Shown one piece after another: positions 11,391-24,884 of a stretch of DNA of 64,000 bases. Made by a program: the position numbers and the translations under genes. The stretch is from Ilex aquifolium (Eukaryota; Streptophyta; Magnoliopsida; Aquifoliales; Aquifoliaceae), in NCBI GenBank assembly GCA_951799425.1, contig OX637399.1, positions 15,616,501 through 15,680,500 on the forward strand. Reading direction: 5' to 3'. Each line of letters starts with the position of its first letter. Position 1 is the first letter of the stretch. The notes under the pieces were generated by a model. It saw only the letters and a program-made list of their open reading frames with translations. It was not told the origin of the DNA and did not search any database.

Positions 11391-13860
11391 TGTAACACCC
11401 CAAAATACACCCTGGACGGCATTACATTCTAAAATCATTCATATCATGAGAGCACTAATATAATCCCTTAAGAAACAAGACTTCATTTGTCATCCACGAA
11501 TATTTACAACATTATCCAAAAGAATAAGCCCAAGTCATGGCTATTACATCTCAAAAATTAATTAAAGAACGCAGCGGAATAAACAAAAGAAGCTAGACTA
11601 CACACTGTTCCAAAAGAATGTCCTAGTCTAGTACAAAAGGAAAGGAGGTCGCTCTATGCGTCCACCTCGGGATCCACACTCCCGTCCAATGGAGTCTCCC
11701 AAGTAGCGGGCTCCTCGACCCTTATGTCCTCCTCCTCAAGCGGGTAATCTGAAAAATGTTAGCGATAGGGGGTGAGCACGAAGCTCTGTAGAAAAATTCT
11801 CTCAAACCCATACAAGGTTTAGCAAAACATTTAAAATGATCGGTCTAAATTTTTTTAACATAACATAGATACATAATTTGAAATAAAGCAGTGACTTTAA
11901 AAATGATCTCAAGTTTATTTAAAAACATTCCTTAACTGAATAAACGGGCACCACATACAAATAATAACCATCAATTGCCATAACCAATTCTCAACAATTC
12001 TTTCGGTAGGTGGCATACTTTGTGGTAACCTCCACCCCCCTTTAGGTCATCTTTGATTCTCAAGCATCCTTACCGGGAACCTCTTGAGAATGGATGAGTA
12101 TCCTTGCATGGAACCTCTCACCAATCACTACATTATTTCACAAGCATCCTTACCGGGAACCTCTAGGGAAGGGGTGAGTATCCTTACAAGGAACCTCTCA
12201 CTCATGTGCATCACAAACAACCCAACCCAAGCATACAATTCCAACATTTATCTCAATTTACAAGCATCTATCCAAAATCTCCAAAATATATCATGTAACA
12301 ATTCCACAACCAACTAAGAAAATACATGAGATCACAATAACATCATTTTTCTACCCAACACAAAGCACTAAGGTTTCGAAATCCATAATAAAGAAAGCAT
12401 TTAGGAATGAAATATATCACTCTCCAAAAATTAGGGTTTTAAAACTAGAAAGGAGATTTCATGGGTATTAAACCCTAACTTTGTTCAAAACATGTAATCC
12501 TTGCAAAAAGCCTAAGAGATGATGATTCCATAGCATATATATACCATTGATAGCCAAAACATACATATATAAATATCCTAGCCTTAATGTAAGTGAATGA
12601 GAGAAAACCCCTACCTTGAATCCTTAGTTTGTAGGAAGAACTTGAGCCTTGATCTTGAATCTACCCTTAAATCTCTTGTTTTTCCCTTCCTTTCTTCCTC
12701 TCTAATGCTCTCTAGGGTTCCAAGAGGTGTGGGGTGAGAGTGGAGTGAAAGAAATGAGGGAAAATGGGATGAAAATGAGTTTAAAACATATCAGCCCCGA
12801 AATTACTGTTCATGGACTGTTTTGGCCTTCTCTGAAATTACGGTTTTGCCACTAAGAATCTCCAATTTGATCCATATGACTACCCTAAGGTTTTTCGACG
12901 TTCCGGATTCATTTTAAATGTTATTTTAACCAAAAAACATTTATTTTTATGATTTATCTCAAAACCAAAGGCAACGTACACCCGAAACACTAAAGTTTCT
13001 ATTTTACCCATCCGAACCGGCTATTAATGAAGTTTTGCGATGTTTGCAAAAAAAAGGTGATAAATGGTGCTTCTTAAAAACTTTTATACTTATTTGAAGC
13101 CTAAATGTACTCATTATTCTTATATTTTGATTTAGGATGCAAATGGAGACATTAAATGCAAAACGAAGCTAATTGGACTATTTCGACATCGCTTCGTTAT
13201 CTGGGCATAACTCTCTCATCCGAGCTCCGATTGAGATGATTTAAGATGATATGGAATGATAAGAAAGAGCTCTAAAACTTTCATGTTTTGAGTTTTGAGA
13301 GATATTGACTGCATCAAGGTCTAAATCGGGCTTGAAGTTGCAGCCAGTGCACTATTTACGTGCACTGTTCAAGCTAATTGGGTTGTTTTGACATCACTTC
13401 TTTATCTGGTCATAACTCTATTAGCCGAGCTCCGATTGAGATGATTCAAGAGGCTATGGAATTCTAAGAAATAGATATACAACTTTCATGTTTAGAGTTT
13501 TGAGAGATATTGACTGCATCAAGGTCGAAATCGCGCTTGGAGTTGCAGCCAGTGCACTGTTCACAGCCTGTTTCATCCATTTTTCCATTTCCAATCCATT
13601 CCTAAGCCAACCAAATCCATCCCAAACCTCCAACACATATTTCTACACCAAACCTATTTAATACAAGTTTTAGGACCTAAAATTTCATATTTTCACTTAT
13701 TAAAAACCAAATTTCAACTATTATTTCCACTAACATTTTAAATCTCTACTTTTCCAATCTACCAAATTCAAACACACATCACTACACATATCCACATTTT
13801 TACATCAATTATTTACTATATATCTATATACATATATAAAAGAAAATGCGGGGTGTTACA
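11391..13860 (-). repeat. 3' LTR of the outer chromovirus (2470 bp)
   Basis: On the plus strand it starts TGTAACACCCC and ends GGGGTGTTACA. It is collinear with 28428-33945 once the nested solo LTR is removed (2473 bp). U3 holds a direct duplication of about 200 bp (13167-13370 and 13371-13570). Each unit carries CTGGGCATAACTCT or a close variant, an ACTTTCATGTTT phrase and AGTGCACT palindromes. Confidence 0.9.
13167..13570. repeat. Direct duplication of a ~200-bp U3 unit
   Basis: AAGCTAATTGG begins each unit (13167 and 13371). Both contain CATAACTC, CGAGCTCCGATTGAGATGAT, GATATTGACTGCATCAAGG and CAGCCAGTGCACT in the same order. The same duplication is in the other LTR (about 30204-30408 and 30409-30607), so it predates this insertion. 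Unit 1 ends with two GTGCAC palindromes about 15 bp apart. Confidence 0.85.
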
Positions 13861-13876
13861 ATCCACCCCCCTTCAA
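13861..13876 (-). other. Polypurine tract of the outer chromovirus
   Basis: On the minus strand GAAGGGGGGTGGAT directly precedes the 3' LTR start TGTAACACC. This is the expected primer position for plus-strand DNA synthesis. Confidence 0.8.
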
Positions 13877-13901
13877 GAAAGTTTCGTCCTCAAAACTTAC
13901 C

Positions 13902-16900
13902 TCAAGTAGCGAACAAATATGGATACTTCTCCCGCATTTCTTGCTCCGGTTCGCATGTAGCTTCCTCCACTCCATGGTGTTGCCACAAAACCTTCACCAA
14001 TCTGATAACTTTGTTGCGAATCACTTTTTCCTGGGCGTCGAGAATTTCTACCGGTTGTTCTTCGTAGGTTGCTCCATCTTGAATTTCAATCTCCTCCAAG
14101 TTCACGACTGAAGTTGCATCCGAGTGACACCTTCTCAACATGGACACGTGGAACACATCATGTACTCCGGATAGCTGGGCTGGTAGTCGAAGTTGATATG
14201 CCACCTTGCCTACCGCTTTGATTACCTCAAACGGTCCGGTATATCTTGGCGCTAACTTCCCCTTCTTGCCGAATCGAAACACGCCCTTCTTGGGTGACAC
14301 CTTGAGAAATACGTAGTCTCCCACCTTGAATTCTAAGGGTCTTCATCTGTGATCCACATAGCTCTTCCGTCTACTTTGCGCCATCCGTAGCCTCCCTCGA
14401 ATGAGTTGAATCTTCTCCGTAGTTTCTCGAACAATGTCCGGTCCAAACAAACTACTCTCGCCGGCTTCTAACCAACACGTCGGTGATCGGCATGGTCTTC
14501 CATACAATGCTTCATACGGTGCCATCCCAATACTTTCCTGATAGCTGTTGTTGTAAGAAAACTCCACCAACGGTAAGTGGTCGCTCCAACTCCCCTTGAA
14601 GTCCAACGCGCAAGCGCGTAACATATCCTCCACAATCTGTATCACCCTCTCGGATTGGCCATCCGTTTGGGGATGAAAAGCCGTACTGAAGTGTAACTCC
14701 GTCCCCATCGCTTGTTGTAGACTCTGCCAGAATCTCGCCACAAACCTAGAGTCACGATCTGACACAATCGAGAGCGGAACGCCGTGTAACCTCACTATCT
14801 CACGGATATACAGCTGGCTCAAAGTCTTGAATGTATCCGTGGTTTTCATACCCAAAAAGTGAGCAGACTTGGTGAGTCTATCCACAACGACCCACACTGC
14901 ATTATGCCCGCGCGACGTCCGTGGTAAACCCGACATGAAGTCCATGGTGATGTGATCCCACTTCCACTCTGGAATAGGCAAAGACTGTAGGACTCCTCCT
15001 GGCCTTTGATGTTCAATCTTCACCTGCTGGCACACCGCACATTTTGCCACATACTTGGCCACATCTCGCTTCATTCCCCTCCACCAGTATTGACGCTTCA
15101 TGTCCCTATACATCTTTGTGCTACCGGGGTGGATAGCAAACTTGGAGCGATGACACTCTCCCAGAATCTCCTCCTTTAGGGACGAATCATCGGGAACACA
15201 TAGCTTCTCCCCATATCTCAACTCTCCATTCTTCCAAGACCATCCTTCAATCGCTTCTCCATTCTCCAATCGGGCTCTAATCCAATCGAGTTCCGAATCC
15301 AAGCATTGCAACTCCACTACCCGTCGCCGGAGCGTCGGTTGAGCTACAAGGTTGAATAAATATGGTTGATACTCCGGTCCATCCACCCATAGATCGTACT
15401 CCTCCAATGCATCAATCATTTTCCACCTATTTACCGCAAGAAAATTGATTTCACCCCGAGACTTCCTGCTAAGAACGTCGGCAACTACATTGGCCTTCCC
15501 CGGATGGTAGTTGAGCGTGAACTCATAATCTTTCAAGTACTCAATCCACCTTCTCTGCCGGAGATTCAAGTCTTTCTGTGTGAAGATATACTTGAGGCTT
15601 TTATGGTCTGAGAACACTTGAAATTTCTCCCCGTATAAATAACATCTCCACAACTTAAGAGCAAACACCACCGCAGCCAGCTCCAAGTCGTGTGTGGGAT
15701 AATTCTGCTCATGCACCTTGAGTTGCCTCGAGCCATAAGCCACTACCTTCCCTCCTTGCATTAGAACGCATCCCAAGCCTCGTAGTGAAGCATCGGTGTA
15801 GACATCATAGCCTTCCCCACTACTCGGAATAATGAGGATAGGTGTCGTCGTTAACTTCTCCTTCAAGGTGCGAAAAGCTAGTTCACACGCTTGAGTCCAC
15901 AAAAATTTCTCCCCCTTCTTTGTAAGGCGAGTCATCGGCATTGCAAGCTTGGAGAACCCTTCCACAAACCTATGATAATAGCCGGCTAACCCCAAGAAAC
16001 TCCATACTTCCGTTACGTTCTTCGGTGGTTCCCATTTCATCACGGTCTCAATCTTTGCGGGATCAACCGCTACTCCTTGCTCGGACACAACATGGCCAAG
16101 GAACTTCACTTCCTTCATCCAAAACTCACACTTGCTCATCTTCGCATATAACTTATGTTCTCTCAATGTTTGTAGCACAATAGAGAGATGACGAGCATGT
16201 TCCTCTTGAGTCTATGAGTAAATCAATATGTCATCAATAAACACAATGACAAATTGATCGAGGTATGGCCGGAAGACTTTGTGCATCAAATCCATGAAGG
16301 CTACGGGGGCATTAGTCAATCCGAACGGCATCACCGTATACTCGAAATGACCATACCGGGTACGAAAAGCAGTCTTAGGAATATCCTCCTCCTTAATCCG
16401 CAGCTGATGATACCCCGTGCGAAGATCAATCTTGGAGTAATACTTCGAACCCTTCAACTGATCAAATAAGTCATCAATTCTCGGCAACAGATACTTATTC
16501 TTCACGGTAACCCGATTCAACCTCCGGTAGTCCGTGCACAACCGTAGAGTCTCATCTGTTTTCCTCACAAAGAGGACCGGGGCTCCCCAAGGAGAAGTGC
16601 TTAGACGGATAAACCCAATCGCCAACAAGTGATCCAGCTGCTTCCTTAGCTCCTTCAACTCCAAAGGTGCCATCCGGTAGGGAGCAATGGATATGGGTTC
16701 GGTTCCCGGATAGAGATCGATCTTGAACTCAATTTCCCTATGTGGCGGTAATCCGGGTAATTCCTCGGGAAAAACATCCGGAAACTCCGCTACAATTAAC
16801 ACCACATCCGTATGAATTTTATCCCTGTCATCTCCCATCAAGCTAGCTAAGAAACTCAAATGACTTCCCGATTTCGCTTTTAAGAATCTACTACCTGTAG

Positions 16901-17420
16901 TAGGAAATGGATGGGAAGAATCTCGGTTATTCACAAAACTGAAAACGACTCCTCCCGGCAACTGAAATATAATCCGCTTACCGAAACAATCCATTACCGC
17001 CCGGAAAGCGGACAACAAGTTCATCCCTAAATTCACATCATACCCCTTTATCTCTAAAGCAATCAAATCCACAATCAATTCGTGCTCCCCAATGCGAAGC
17101 ACGCAACCCTTGCAGACTCGGCTAGTATCTAACCGTTCTCCCGTGGGCAAGCTAATGTTCATAACATGCTCTAGCTTCGCGAAACTCAATCCCAAATCAA
17201 GTGCATATGTCGTGCGTACAAATGAGTGTGTTGCACCGGGGTCAAATAATATTCGAGCCAAAGAATTATAAATAAGGACGATACCTTCCACAACGGCATT
17301 GGCAATGCCCTCCTCCGGCTGAGTCAAAGCAAATACTCGCCCTTGGTTGGCGCCGCCGGGAGCTTGAGCTTGTATCGGTCGCTGCGGTGCAGGCCTCATT
17401 GGTGGTGGTTGGGCTGCTGG
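13902..17420 (-). pseudogene. pol region of the outer chromovirus (protease, RT, RNase H, integrase, chromodomain)
   Basis: Minus-strand order: an aspartic protease region with the ATHSF motif (about 17,240); RT with [11 protein letters not shown] and the catalytic FIDDILIYS (about 16,225); RNase H with YTDAS (about 15,805) and [11 protein letters not shown]; integrase with an HHCC zinc-binding part (about 15,160-15,020, ending CAVCQQVK), TMDF and HPQTDGQ; and a C-terminal chromodomain-like stretch with VLWQHHGVEEAT (about 13,950). The chromodomain places it in the Tekay/Del branch of chromoviruses. It is broken, with a few breaks, and is cut off from its gag by the nested element. The inner element's pol is related but clearly a different family. 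Confidence 0.9.
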
Positions 17421-19773
17421 TGTGACACCCCAAAACCCGGGGGTCCGTTGATTTCCCATCAACCCGCGAAATACCCGTGGATACCGGGTAACTCGGTATC
17501 GCGCCGTTATGCCCCATTTACCGGGGTCCATAATTTAACAAAATTCGGGCAGAGTCTCCTTTGTACGGGGAGCTCTACCCAAAACTCAACCTGTGCAATA
17601 TATTTTCACATGACCCATCCGAGGCCCAATATAAAGCAATGACTGCACCGGGTCAATTTATAAGTAAACATTGACCACACCGGGTCTATTTATCCATACT
17701 TATAAACATTGACCACACCGGGTCCATTTATCCCTACCTATGTCAAAACATGCAAGGTTGTTTTAACAATAATTCATATAAGTTCTATTACAATTATTTG
17801 CAAAAGATTACATGCCCTAGACATAAGTTTCACAAGTGTTTTACATTAACAAAAAATAAAGCCACATTCGGCTTTCTTTAAACATGAGGGTCCGAATTGG
17901 AGCCATCCACCGGTGTATTTCTCCCACCTGAAATGTGTTCCCGTATAGGGTGAGCCAACGCCCAGTAGAGTATATCCTACAAAGGCTACTCCCCACCTTA
18001 GATGCATATGAAATGTGTACATGCAACAAACAACATTTACCAACCATTCCATACAAGAATATGCATTCAATGTTGGAATGCTACCATGTCATGTCATGAA
18101 ATGAGGTGAGACTCACTCATGCATCTTAACCCAAGTCCTTACCGACTCCTACAACACAATGTAATGCCAATGTGTAGTAACCCCATCAACTGATGGAAAA
18201 TACATTCAATGACCGTTTGAATTGAAAACATGTATTTGCAAAATCAAATCATTGTTGGATGTCACCCATTGAATGAGTGTTTATGTAATCAAAATCTTGT
18301 GTCTTGTTAGGCAACGGATTTTGGATTTTATACCGCCAGTTCCGTACACCATACTACACTTTTCCGGAATTTCACCACAGGGGAGTGTATAACCAAGTCG
18401 CCGGGTCTTGCACCCGAGGGGGGGATCTACCCCTTCTTGCTATACCCGACACAAGTTTTTCTTTCATGCAGCCATGCGACTCAGTCGGATTTTCAACCCA
18501 ACTTTCCCGAGCCCACCCATCAATCACCAAGAATGGTGTTTGATTAACCATGCATACACACCCACACTCATGCCTAAGCCCATGAATGTGATGTCAATGT
18601 CATGCTCAATATGCAATCATGCCCAATGAGAAATTTTATCACATGTTCAATATGTAATGGGTGCCATACGAACAATTTCAACATATCCATGACAATTTAT
18701 ATTACAAACATATAAATACCATATTTTGTCACAATGTTAATATATCAAAACATGCATATATCAACAATTCCTTCACTACAATATCCAAGCATGCTATACA
18801 TCATTGTGTCATAACAAACTTTATCCACACATAGGCATTTAGCAAACACCATCAAGGCAATCATCATGGTATCACCCAAATTGCCCACATAATAACAAGT
18901 TACAAGAAAATTTCACAAGTAACTTCCCTAGACCAAATTTAACAAGGAATTTATCTAGATCATTTCTATATTCCTTTCATAATTCCCATGACTATAGACA
19001 AGTCATAACAACTCTATACATCTAACCATTACTTATGACACCATAGGTTAGAAATGAACCAAGGTAGGAGGGAACCCTACCTCTTGGAGCGTAAAACAAC
19101 CGGTAGAACCTCCAAGAACAAGATTTAAGTCCAAATATTTGATTTTTCCAAAATCTCGTCTTTGGATCTTCGGTGAAATCAGCTCTTTTTGGTATTTACG
19201 CGTAGCCCTTGTCGCGTAGATGAACTTTGACTTCTGGACTGACGAATTCCGACGGACGGAACTCCTGGAATCGGCGAAAGAAAACTTGAAAACCCACTTT
19301 TTCTCTCTTCTCTCTCCAAAAACGTCCAGCACTGCTTTGCAGAGATATTATGTGTAAAATATCTGATTTAGGTTGATATTTATAGGCAAAAATGTGCGGT
19401 CCACATCGCACCGAATATTTTCGACTTTCGGGTTCGTTTTTCGTCTCGAAACGATTCATTGTGCCTCGGATTAAGTTCAAATTAATTTTATTTGAACTTT
19501 AACTTAATTTTAAGGAAATTTTATAAAATCCATTATTAGGGACCTTTAAAATGTCATTCGCCACGCAGTCGCCTCGAACGACGTGCAAAAATCCGACTAT
19601 CTCAAAATTTGACGAAATTTGACAGGGTGACTCGATTTCGCGATACGAATCCAACGGTGAACTCCGTTTCCTCATCCGAGGTCTAGAGTATGAGTATTTC
19701 AAATAAGCATTAGGATGGAAAATGACCATTTTGCCCTTATTCACAAAAAAATCAAAATTTCCCGGGTTTTACA
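17421..19773 (-). repeat. 3' LTR of the inner chromovirus (2353 bp)
   Basis: On the plus strand it runs from TGTGACACCCC to CCCGGGTTTTACA. The same sequence recurs at 24885-27237 with few differences. The polypurine tract of the element abuts it at 19774. The LTR belongs to the same family as the solo LTR at 30876-33915 and the fragment at 46276-46466. Confidence 0.93.
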
Positions 19774-19790
19774 TTCTTCCCCCCGTAAAA
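19774..19790 (-). other. Polypurine tract of the inner chromovirus
   Basis: On the minus strand ACGGGGGGAAGAA immediately precedes TGTAAAACCCGGG, the start of the 3' LTR. Confidence 0.85.
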
Positions 19791-19868
19791 AGAATTTCGT
19801 CCCCGAAATTTACATACACATACACACGTAACCGCATGCATATGCTACAGTCATGTAATAGTAAATGA

Positions 19869-22800
19869 CTATAAAAACGTATCTCTATCCTCAAACAAGA
19901 AAGGATAATTGGCACGTATAGTGTCATCGCGCTCCCACGTCGCCTCTTCCACTCCTCGGTGCTGCCACAACACCTTCACTAGCCTCACGGTCTTGCCTCG
20001 CAAAACCTGATCTCGGCTATCCATGATACGCACCGGTCCCTCCTCGAAGGTCCCATCCGCATCAACAACAAGCTCGCCCCAATCCACCACATGAGTCGGA
20101 TCTGGGGTGTATTTCCGGAGCATAGAGACATGGAATACCGCATGAAAACCTGATAGGTTTGGCGGTAACGCCAACCAGTAAGCAACTGTACCAACCCTCT
20201 CAAGTATCTCAAAGGGTCCGATATACCTCGGTGACAGCTTTCCTCGCTTGCCGAACCTGACCACTCCTCTCGTAGGCATCACCTTCAAGAAGACATGATC
20301 TCCCACCTCAAACTCTAGAGGTCGCCGCCGTCTATCGGCGTAGCTCTTCTGCCGGCTCTGAGCCGTGAGAAGACGCTTCCGTATCAAGCTCACCTTTTCT
20401 GAGGTGTCTCTAACCAAGTCCGGACCCGTAGCAGGTCTCTCTCCAACCTCTGTCCAACAAACCGGAGATCGACATGGCCTCCCATATAGTGCCTCGTAGG
20501 GTGCCATCTGTATGCTCGCCTGATAACTATTGTTATAGGCGAACTCCACCAAGGGTAAATGATCTTCCCAGCTACCCTTGAGATCTAGGACACTTGCCCG
20601 TAGCATGTCCTCTAATGTCTGAATGGTCCTCTCAGCTGACCGTCCGTCTGGGGATGAAAAGCAGTGCTCATCATCAGCTGTGTCCCCATGACTCGTTGGA
20701 AACTCTCCCAAAAATGAGCCGTAAACCTGGGATCCCGATCTGATACTATAGATACGGGTACCCCATGCAACTGGACAATCTCCCGTATATATAACTTGCA
20801 GAATTCCTCCAGTGTGAAGGTCATCCGCACAGCCAAAAAGTGTGCCGACTTAGTAAACCGGTCCACTACCACCCATACCGCGTCATGTCCCCGCGATGTC
20901 CGTGGCAAGTGAGTCACAAAATCCATCGTGACATGTTCCCACTTACACTCAGCTACCTCCAATGGCTGGAGTAACCCTGCTGGTCTCTGGTGTTTAGCCT
21001 TCACTTGCTGACACGTGAGACATCTACTAACAAAATAGCCAACCTGTCGCTTCATCCCATTCCAATAATACTGGCGACGAAGATCATGATACATCTTTGT
21101 GCCCCCTGGATGAACCGCAAAATGAGAGCAATGGAACTCCTTAAGGATCTTCTCTCTCAGATCCGCCAACTGAGGAACCACAACCCTTCCTCGATACCGA
21201 AGACTACCATCCGAGTGAATGGCCCAGCCCTCGTCACCTGTACCTGCATGTACACGGTCCCGGATGGACAATAGCTCTGTGTCCTGACTCTGGGACTCAA
21301 TAACCCTGCTCAGTAGGGAAGGCATAGCCACCAAACTCCCCAAAGTACCCTGAGCCTGACCCATATAACATAGCCCGAACTGTCCCACAGTCTCGAGCAT
21401 CTGCCACTCTCGGGAAGCTACACTAGCCAAGACTCCCCGTGACTTCCGGCTGAGTGCATCAGCCACCACATTTGCCTTACCGGGATGGTAATGCAAAGTG
21501 AAGTCATAATCCTCCAGATACTCCATCCACCTGCGTTGCCTCATGTTGAGGTCCCGTTGTGTAAAGATGTACTTCAGACTTTTGTGGTCTGAAAACACCT
21601 CGAACTGCTCACCGTATAGATAGTGGCGCCAAGCCTTCAAGGCAAAGACAATGGCCGCCAACTCCATGTCATGTGTGGGGTAATTCTGCTCGTGGTTCTT
21701 TAACTGCCGAGAACCATAAGCCACCACCCTCCCGGACTGCATCAAAACGCATCCAAATCCGTCCTTAGAAGCATCACAATACACTGTGTACCTCTGTCCC
21801 CTTTCTGGGACAATCAAAATAGGAGCTGAAGTAAGCCTCCTCTTTAACTCCTGGAATGCCTTCTCGCAAGCATCATTCCACTCGAACTTGACCTCTTTTC
21901 GAGTCAACCTGGTCATAGGTGCAGCTAGTCGGGAGAAGTCCTCAATAAACCGCCGGTAATACCCTGCCAATCCCAAGAAACTACGTATCTCGAAGACTGA
22001 CTTCGGCCTCTCCTAATTCATGACTGCCTCAACCTTCTCTGGGTCTACGGATACACCCGAAGCTGACACCACATGTCCCAAAAACTTCACCTTAGTCAGC
22101 CAAAATTCACACTTGCTGAACTTGGCGTACAACTGATGGTCTCTCAAGGCCTGGAGAACAATCCTCAAGTGACCCTCATGCTCCTCCTCAGACTTGGAGT
22201 AGATCAAGATGTCGTCAACAAAGACTACAACAAATTGATCAAGGTAGGGTTGAAACACCCTATGCATGAGATCCATGAATGCCACCGGAGCATTCGTCAA
22301 TCCGAATGGCATCACTGTGAACTCGAAATGCCCATACCGCGTCCGAAACGCCGTCTTAGGGATATCTGTCTCCCTAACCCTCAACTGATGGTAACCGGTG
22401 CGGAGATCTATCTTGGAGTAGACCCGCGCCCCTCTCAGCTGATCAAACAAGTCATCAATCCTCGGCAAAGGGTACCTATTCTTGATAGTAACCCTATTCA
22501 ACTGCCGGTAATCTATGCATAGTCGAAGGGTTTTGTCCTTCTTCTTCGCAAATAACACCGCAGCGCCCCAAGGTGAGGTACTCGGTCTAATGAACCCCCT
22601 GTCCAACAATTCCTGCAATTGGACCTTGAGTTCTTGCAACTCAGCAGGCGCCATCCTATGTGGAGTCATAGAGATGAGCGATGTACCGGGATGCAACTCT
22701 ATAATGAAGTCTACATCCCTATGTGGAGGTAATCCCGGTAGTTCATCCGGAAAAATATCCTCATAATCACACACAACCCGAGGTAGACCCAACTCCTGTC

Positions 22801-23362
22801 TCGCCTCGTCCTCCAGGGTAAGGCTTGCTAGACAACCCATCAATTGCCCGTGCCATCTAGAGTCGTACACAGCTTGGGGAAAAGCATCGTGCTTATCCCC
22901 CTGAAACATGAAACAAACCCCATCTGGTGTGTAAGCAGTGACCCGCTTCCGATCACAATCAATGATAACTCGGTGTGCCGTCAACCAATCCATACCAAGG
23001 ATAACATCGAACTCCGACATGTCCATGACCCTAAGGTCCACGGTGAGTAGAATCCCTGAGATCTCTAACTCACAACCCTGACATATCTGATCAACGCTCA
23101 CCTTAACTCCTAGAGGAGAACTCACATGCAATGGCTCTTCCAATGTTTCACCCTCTAAGCCCAAGTCTTTCACACAAGATGCATCAATAAAAGAATGAGA
23201 TGCACCAGAATCAAATAGTACTCTAGCCCATAAGCGAGAGAGCAGAAATGTACCTTCTATCACCGACTGGTCTGCCGGCTCAGTCTGAGGTATCATGGCG
23301 TAGACACGCCCCTGGGTCCTTGAAGTCCCGGCCTGAGAGCTCTGGCCTCGACCTCTACCCAT
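19869..23362 (-). pseudogene. pol region of the inner chromovirus
   Basis: Minus-strand order: protease ([10 protein letters not shown], about 23,200); RT with [11 protein letters not shown] and FVDDILIYS (about 22,210); RNase H with YCDASKDGFG (about 21,770) and [11 protein letters not shown]; integrase with the HHCC part (HFAVHPGGTKMY to CLTCQQVK, about 21,130-21,000), TMDF, VSDRDPRF and HPQTDG; and a chromodomain with VLWQHRGVEEATWE near 19,930. All catalytic regions expected of a chromovirus pol can be located. The region has a small number of breaks. The spacing to gag is a few bases, so gag and pol were probably one reading unit, as is usual in Tekay-type elements. Confidence 0.92.
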
Positions 23363-23365
23363 GCC

Positions 23366-24526
23366 CTAGCCCGATTGTGGAATCCCTACACGCGAAGTAG
23401 TAGGGGCCTGAGTAGCACCCTGGAACTGGTACTGGTTCCCCTGGCCCATAGTGGAGTAGGAAGGAGTATAGTGAGTTTGTGTGTGCCCCACCGAAGACTG
23501 GGGCTGAGATGCCCCATAGCTTTGAGATCCTTGCCTCTGAGGGCAATCTCGCTTCATATGCCCCGGTTGGTGGCAATGATAGCAAGTCCTTTGGCCTGCC
23601 TGGTTGGGAGGCCTCTGATTTCTCCCGCCTTGGGAGTATTGACCTTGGCCTTGGCCTTGATAGCCATGGCCCTGCCCTTGATACCCCTGCGGAGTAGAAG
23701 TCCTCTGCTTCTTCCCCGCACCAGAAAAAAAGGATTGACCCTCCTTCTTCCTGTCTTTAACACCCGCCTCCCGGATGTTTCGTGCATCATCCACCTCTCT
23801 CTCAATGGCCATAGCTGTCGTGACCATTGTGTCCAAGTCTTGCAGAAGGAGACCCACAATTTTTCCCCGAATGGATAACTTCAAGCCATCCTCAAACTTA
23901 CGTACTTTGGCCATGTCTGTGGCCACATAATCGTCGGCGAAACGGGCTAATTCTGTGAACTTAGCCACGTATTCGAGCACCGTCATAGTCTCCTGCCTCA
24001 ATTCTAAAAACTCCTTGGCCTTTGCATGTCGAGCGGCCACTGGGAAGTACTTACCCATAAAGAGTTCCTTTAACTCTGCCCAAGTCATTGCCTCCAAGTT
24101 CTTGGAGTCTCTAACCCAATCCCACCATACTTGGGATTCTCCCTCCAGCTGGAATGTAGCTAGTGTGATCTTAGTGGCATCGAAGGTGATCTCCATAGCC
24201 CTTAAGATCTTGTCCACCTGTCGGAACCAACGATCAGCTACCATCGGGTCCGCCCCTCCCATGAAGATCGGAGGCTGATGTGCCTTGAACTTCTGGAGGT
24301 GACTTGAGCCTCCTTGGCTCCCACTTGCACTAGCTTGTGCAATGGTAGCTGCTGTAGCACTAGTCTGTGCAATAGTAGCAGCTATAGCACTAGCCTGTGC
24401 TATAGAAGCAGCCGCAGTACCAATAGCCTCCATAAAGGCTTGTTGGTCAAAGGCCGGTGGTGGTTGGCTGTTGTCCCGCCCACCGCCTCGGCGTCCTCGG
24501 CCGCGTCCTCTTCCTCTTGTTGCCAT
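23366..24526 (-). pseudogene. gag region of the inner chromovirus
   Basis: It starts with ATG followed by an Arg/Gly-rich segment (MATRGRGRGRGRRGG) and an Ala/Thr/Ile-rich stretch with repeats of the AAATIAQASA type. The capsid part (MVADRWFRQVDKILRAM, then MTVLEYVAKFTELARFADD) is the Retrotrans_gag fold usual in chromoviruses. Near residue 315-328 is a zinc knuckle CYHCHQPGHMKRDC (CX2CX4HX4C) after a Gln/Gly-rich linker. The start follows the primer site by about 350 bases, a normal leader. It belongs to the inner element, which as a whole has about three breaks. Confidence 0.9.
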
Positions 24527-24870
24527 CTATACACACATAAGATTGCAATAGGCCAATAACTTAGTATCCCAAAGTAGGGATCAAAATTGAAACGTTGAGA
24601 ATTCTTCTCATTGTCTCCCTAGTAATGCGTATACAACTCATTACTAGACATTTCCGTCATGAACCATCCCGTTCATTTATTTTCCCACGCCCAAGGTTAT
24701 GTTTTCTACCCCTAGTGTGTTCATTTCCATATACATCCTACCATGTATACAATCCACATAACAAGTAGCACATAACATGTAGCAAATTGAGCAAATAACA
24801 TGAAATGCATATGGAATGCAATGGTCTAGACCCAATGCCCATCAAGCCCTAGGTAATTCGTATACCTATC

Positions 24871-24882
24871 ATCTGATACCAA
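24871..24882 (-). other. Primer binding site of the inner chromovirus (tRNA-Met type)
   Basis: On the minus strand TTGGTATCAGAT follows the 5' LTR end within a few bases. TGGTATCAGA is complementary to the 3' end of plant initiator tRNA-Met. Confidence 0.85.
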
Positions 24883-24884
24883 TC

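Noticed and set aside
17343-17642. Plus-strand frame with a near-identical copy at 24816-25106
   Set aside because: Both lie across the LTR ends of the inner chromovirus, and the similarity is that of the LTR pair.
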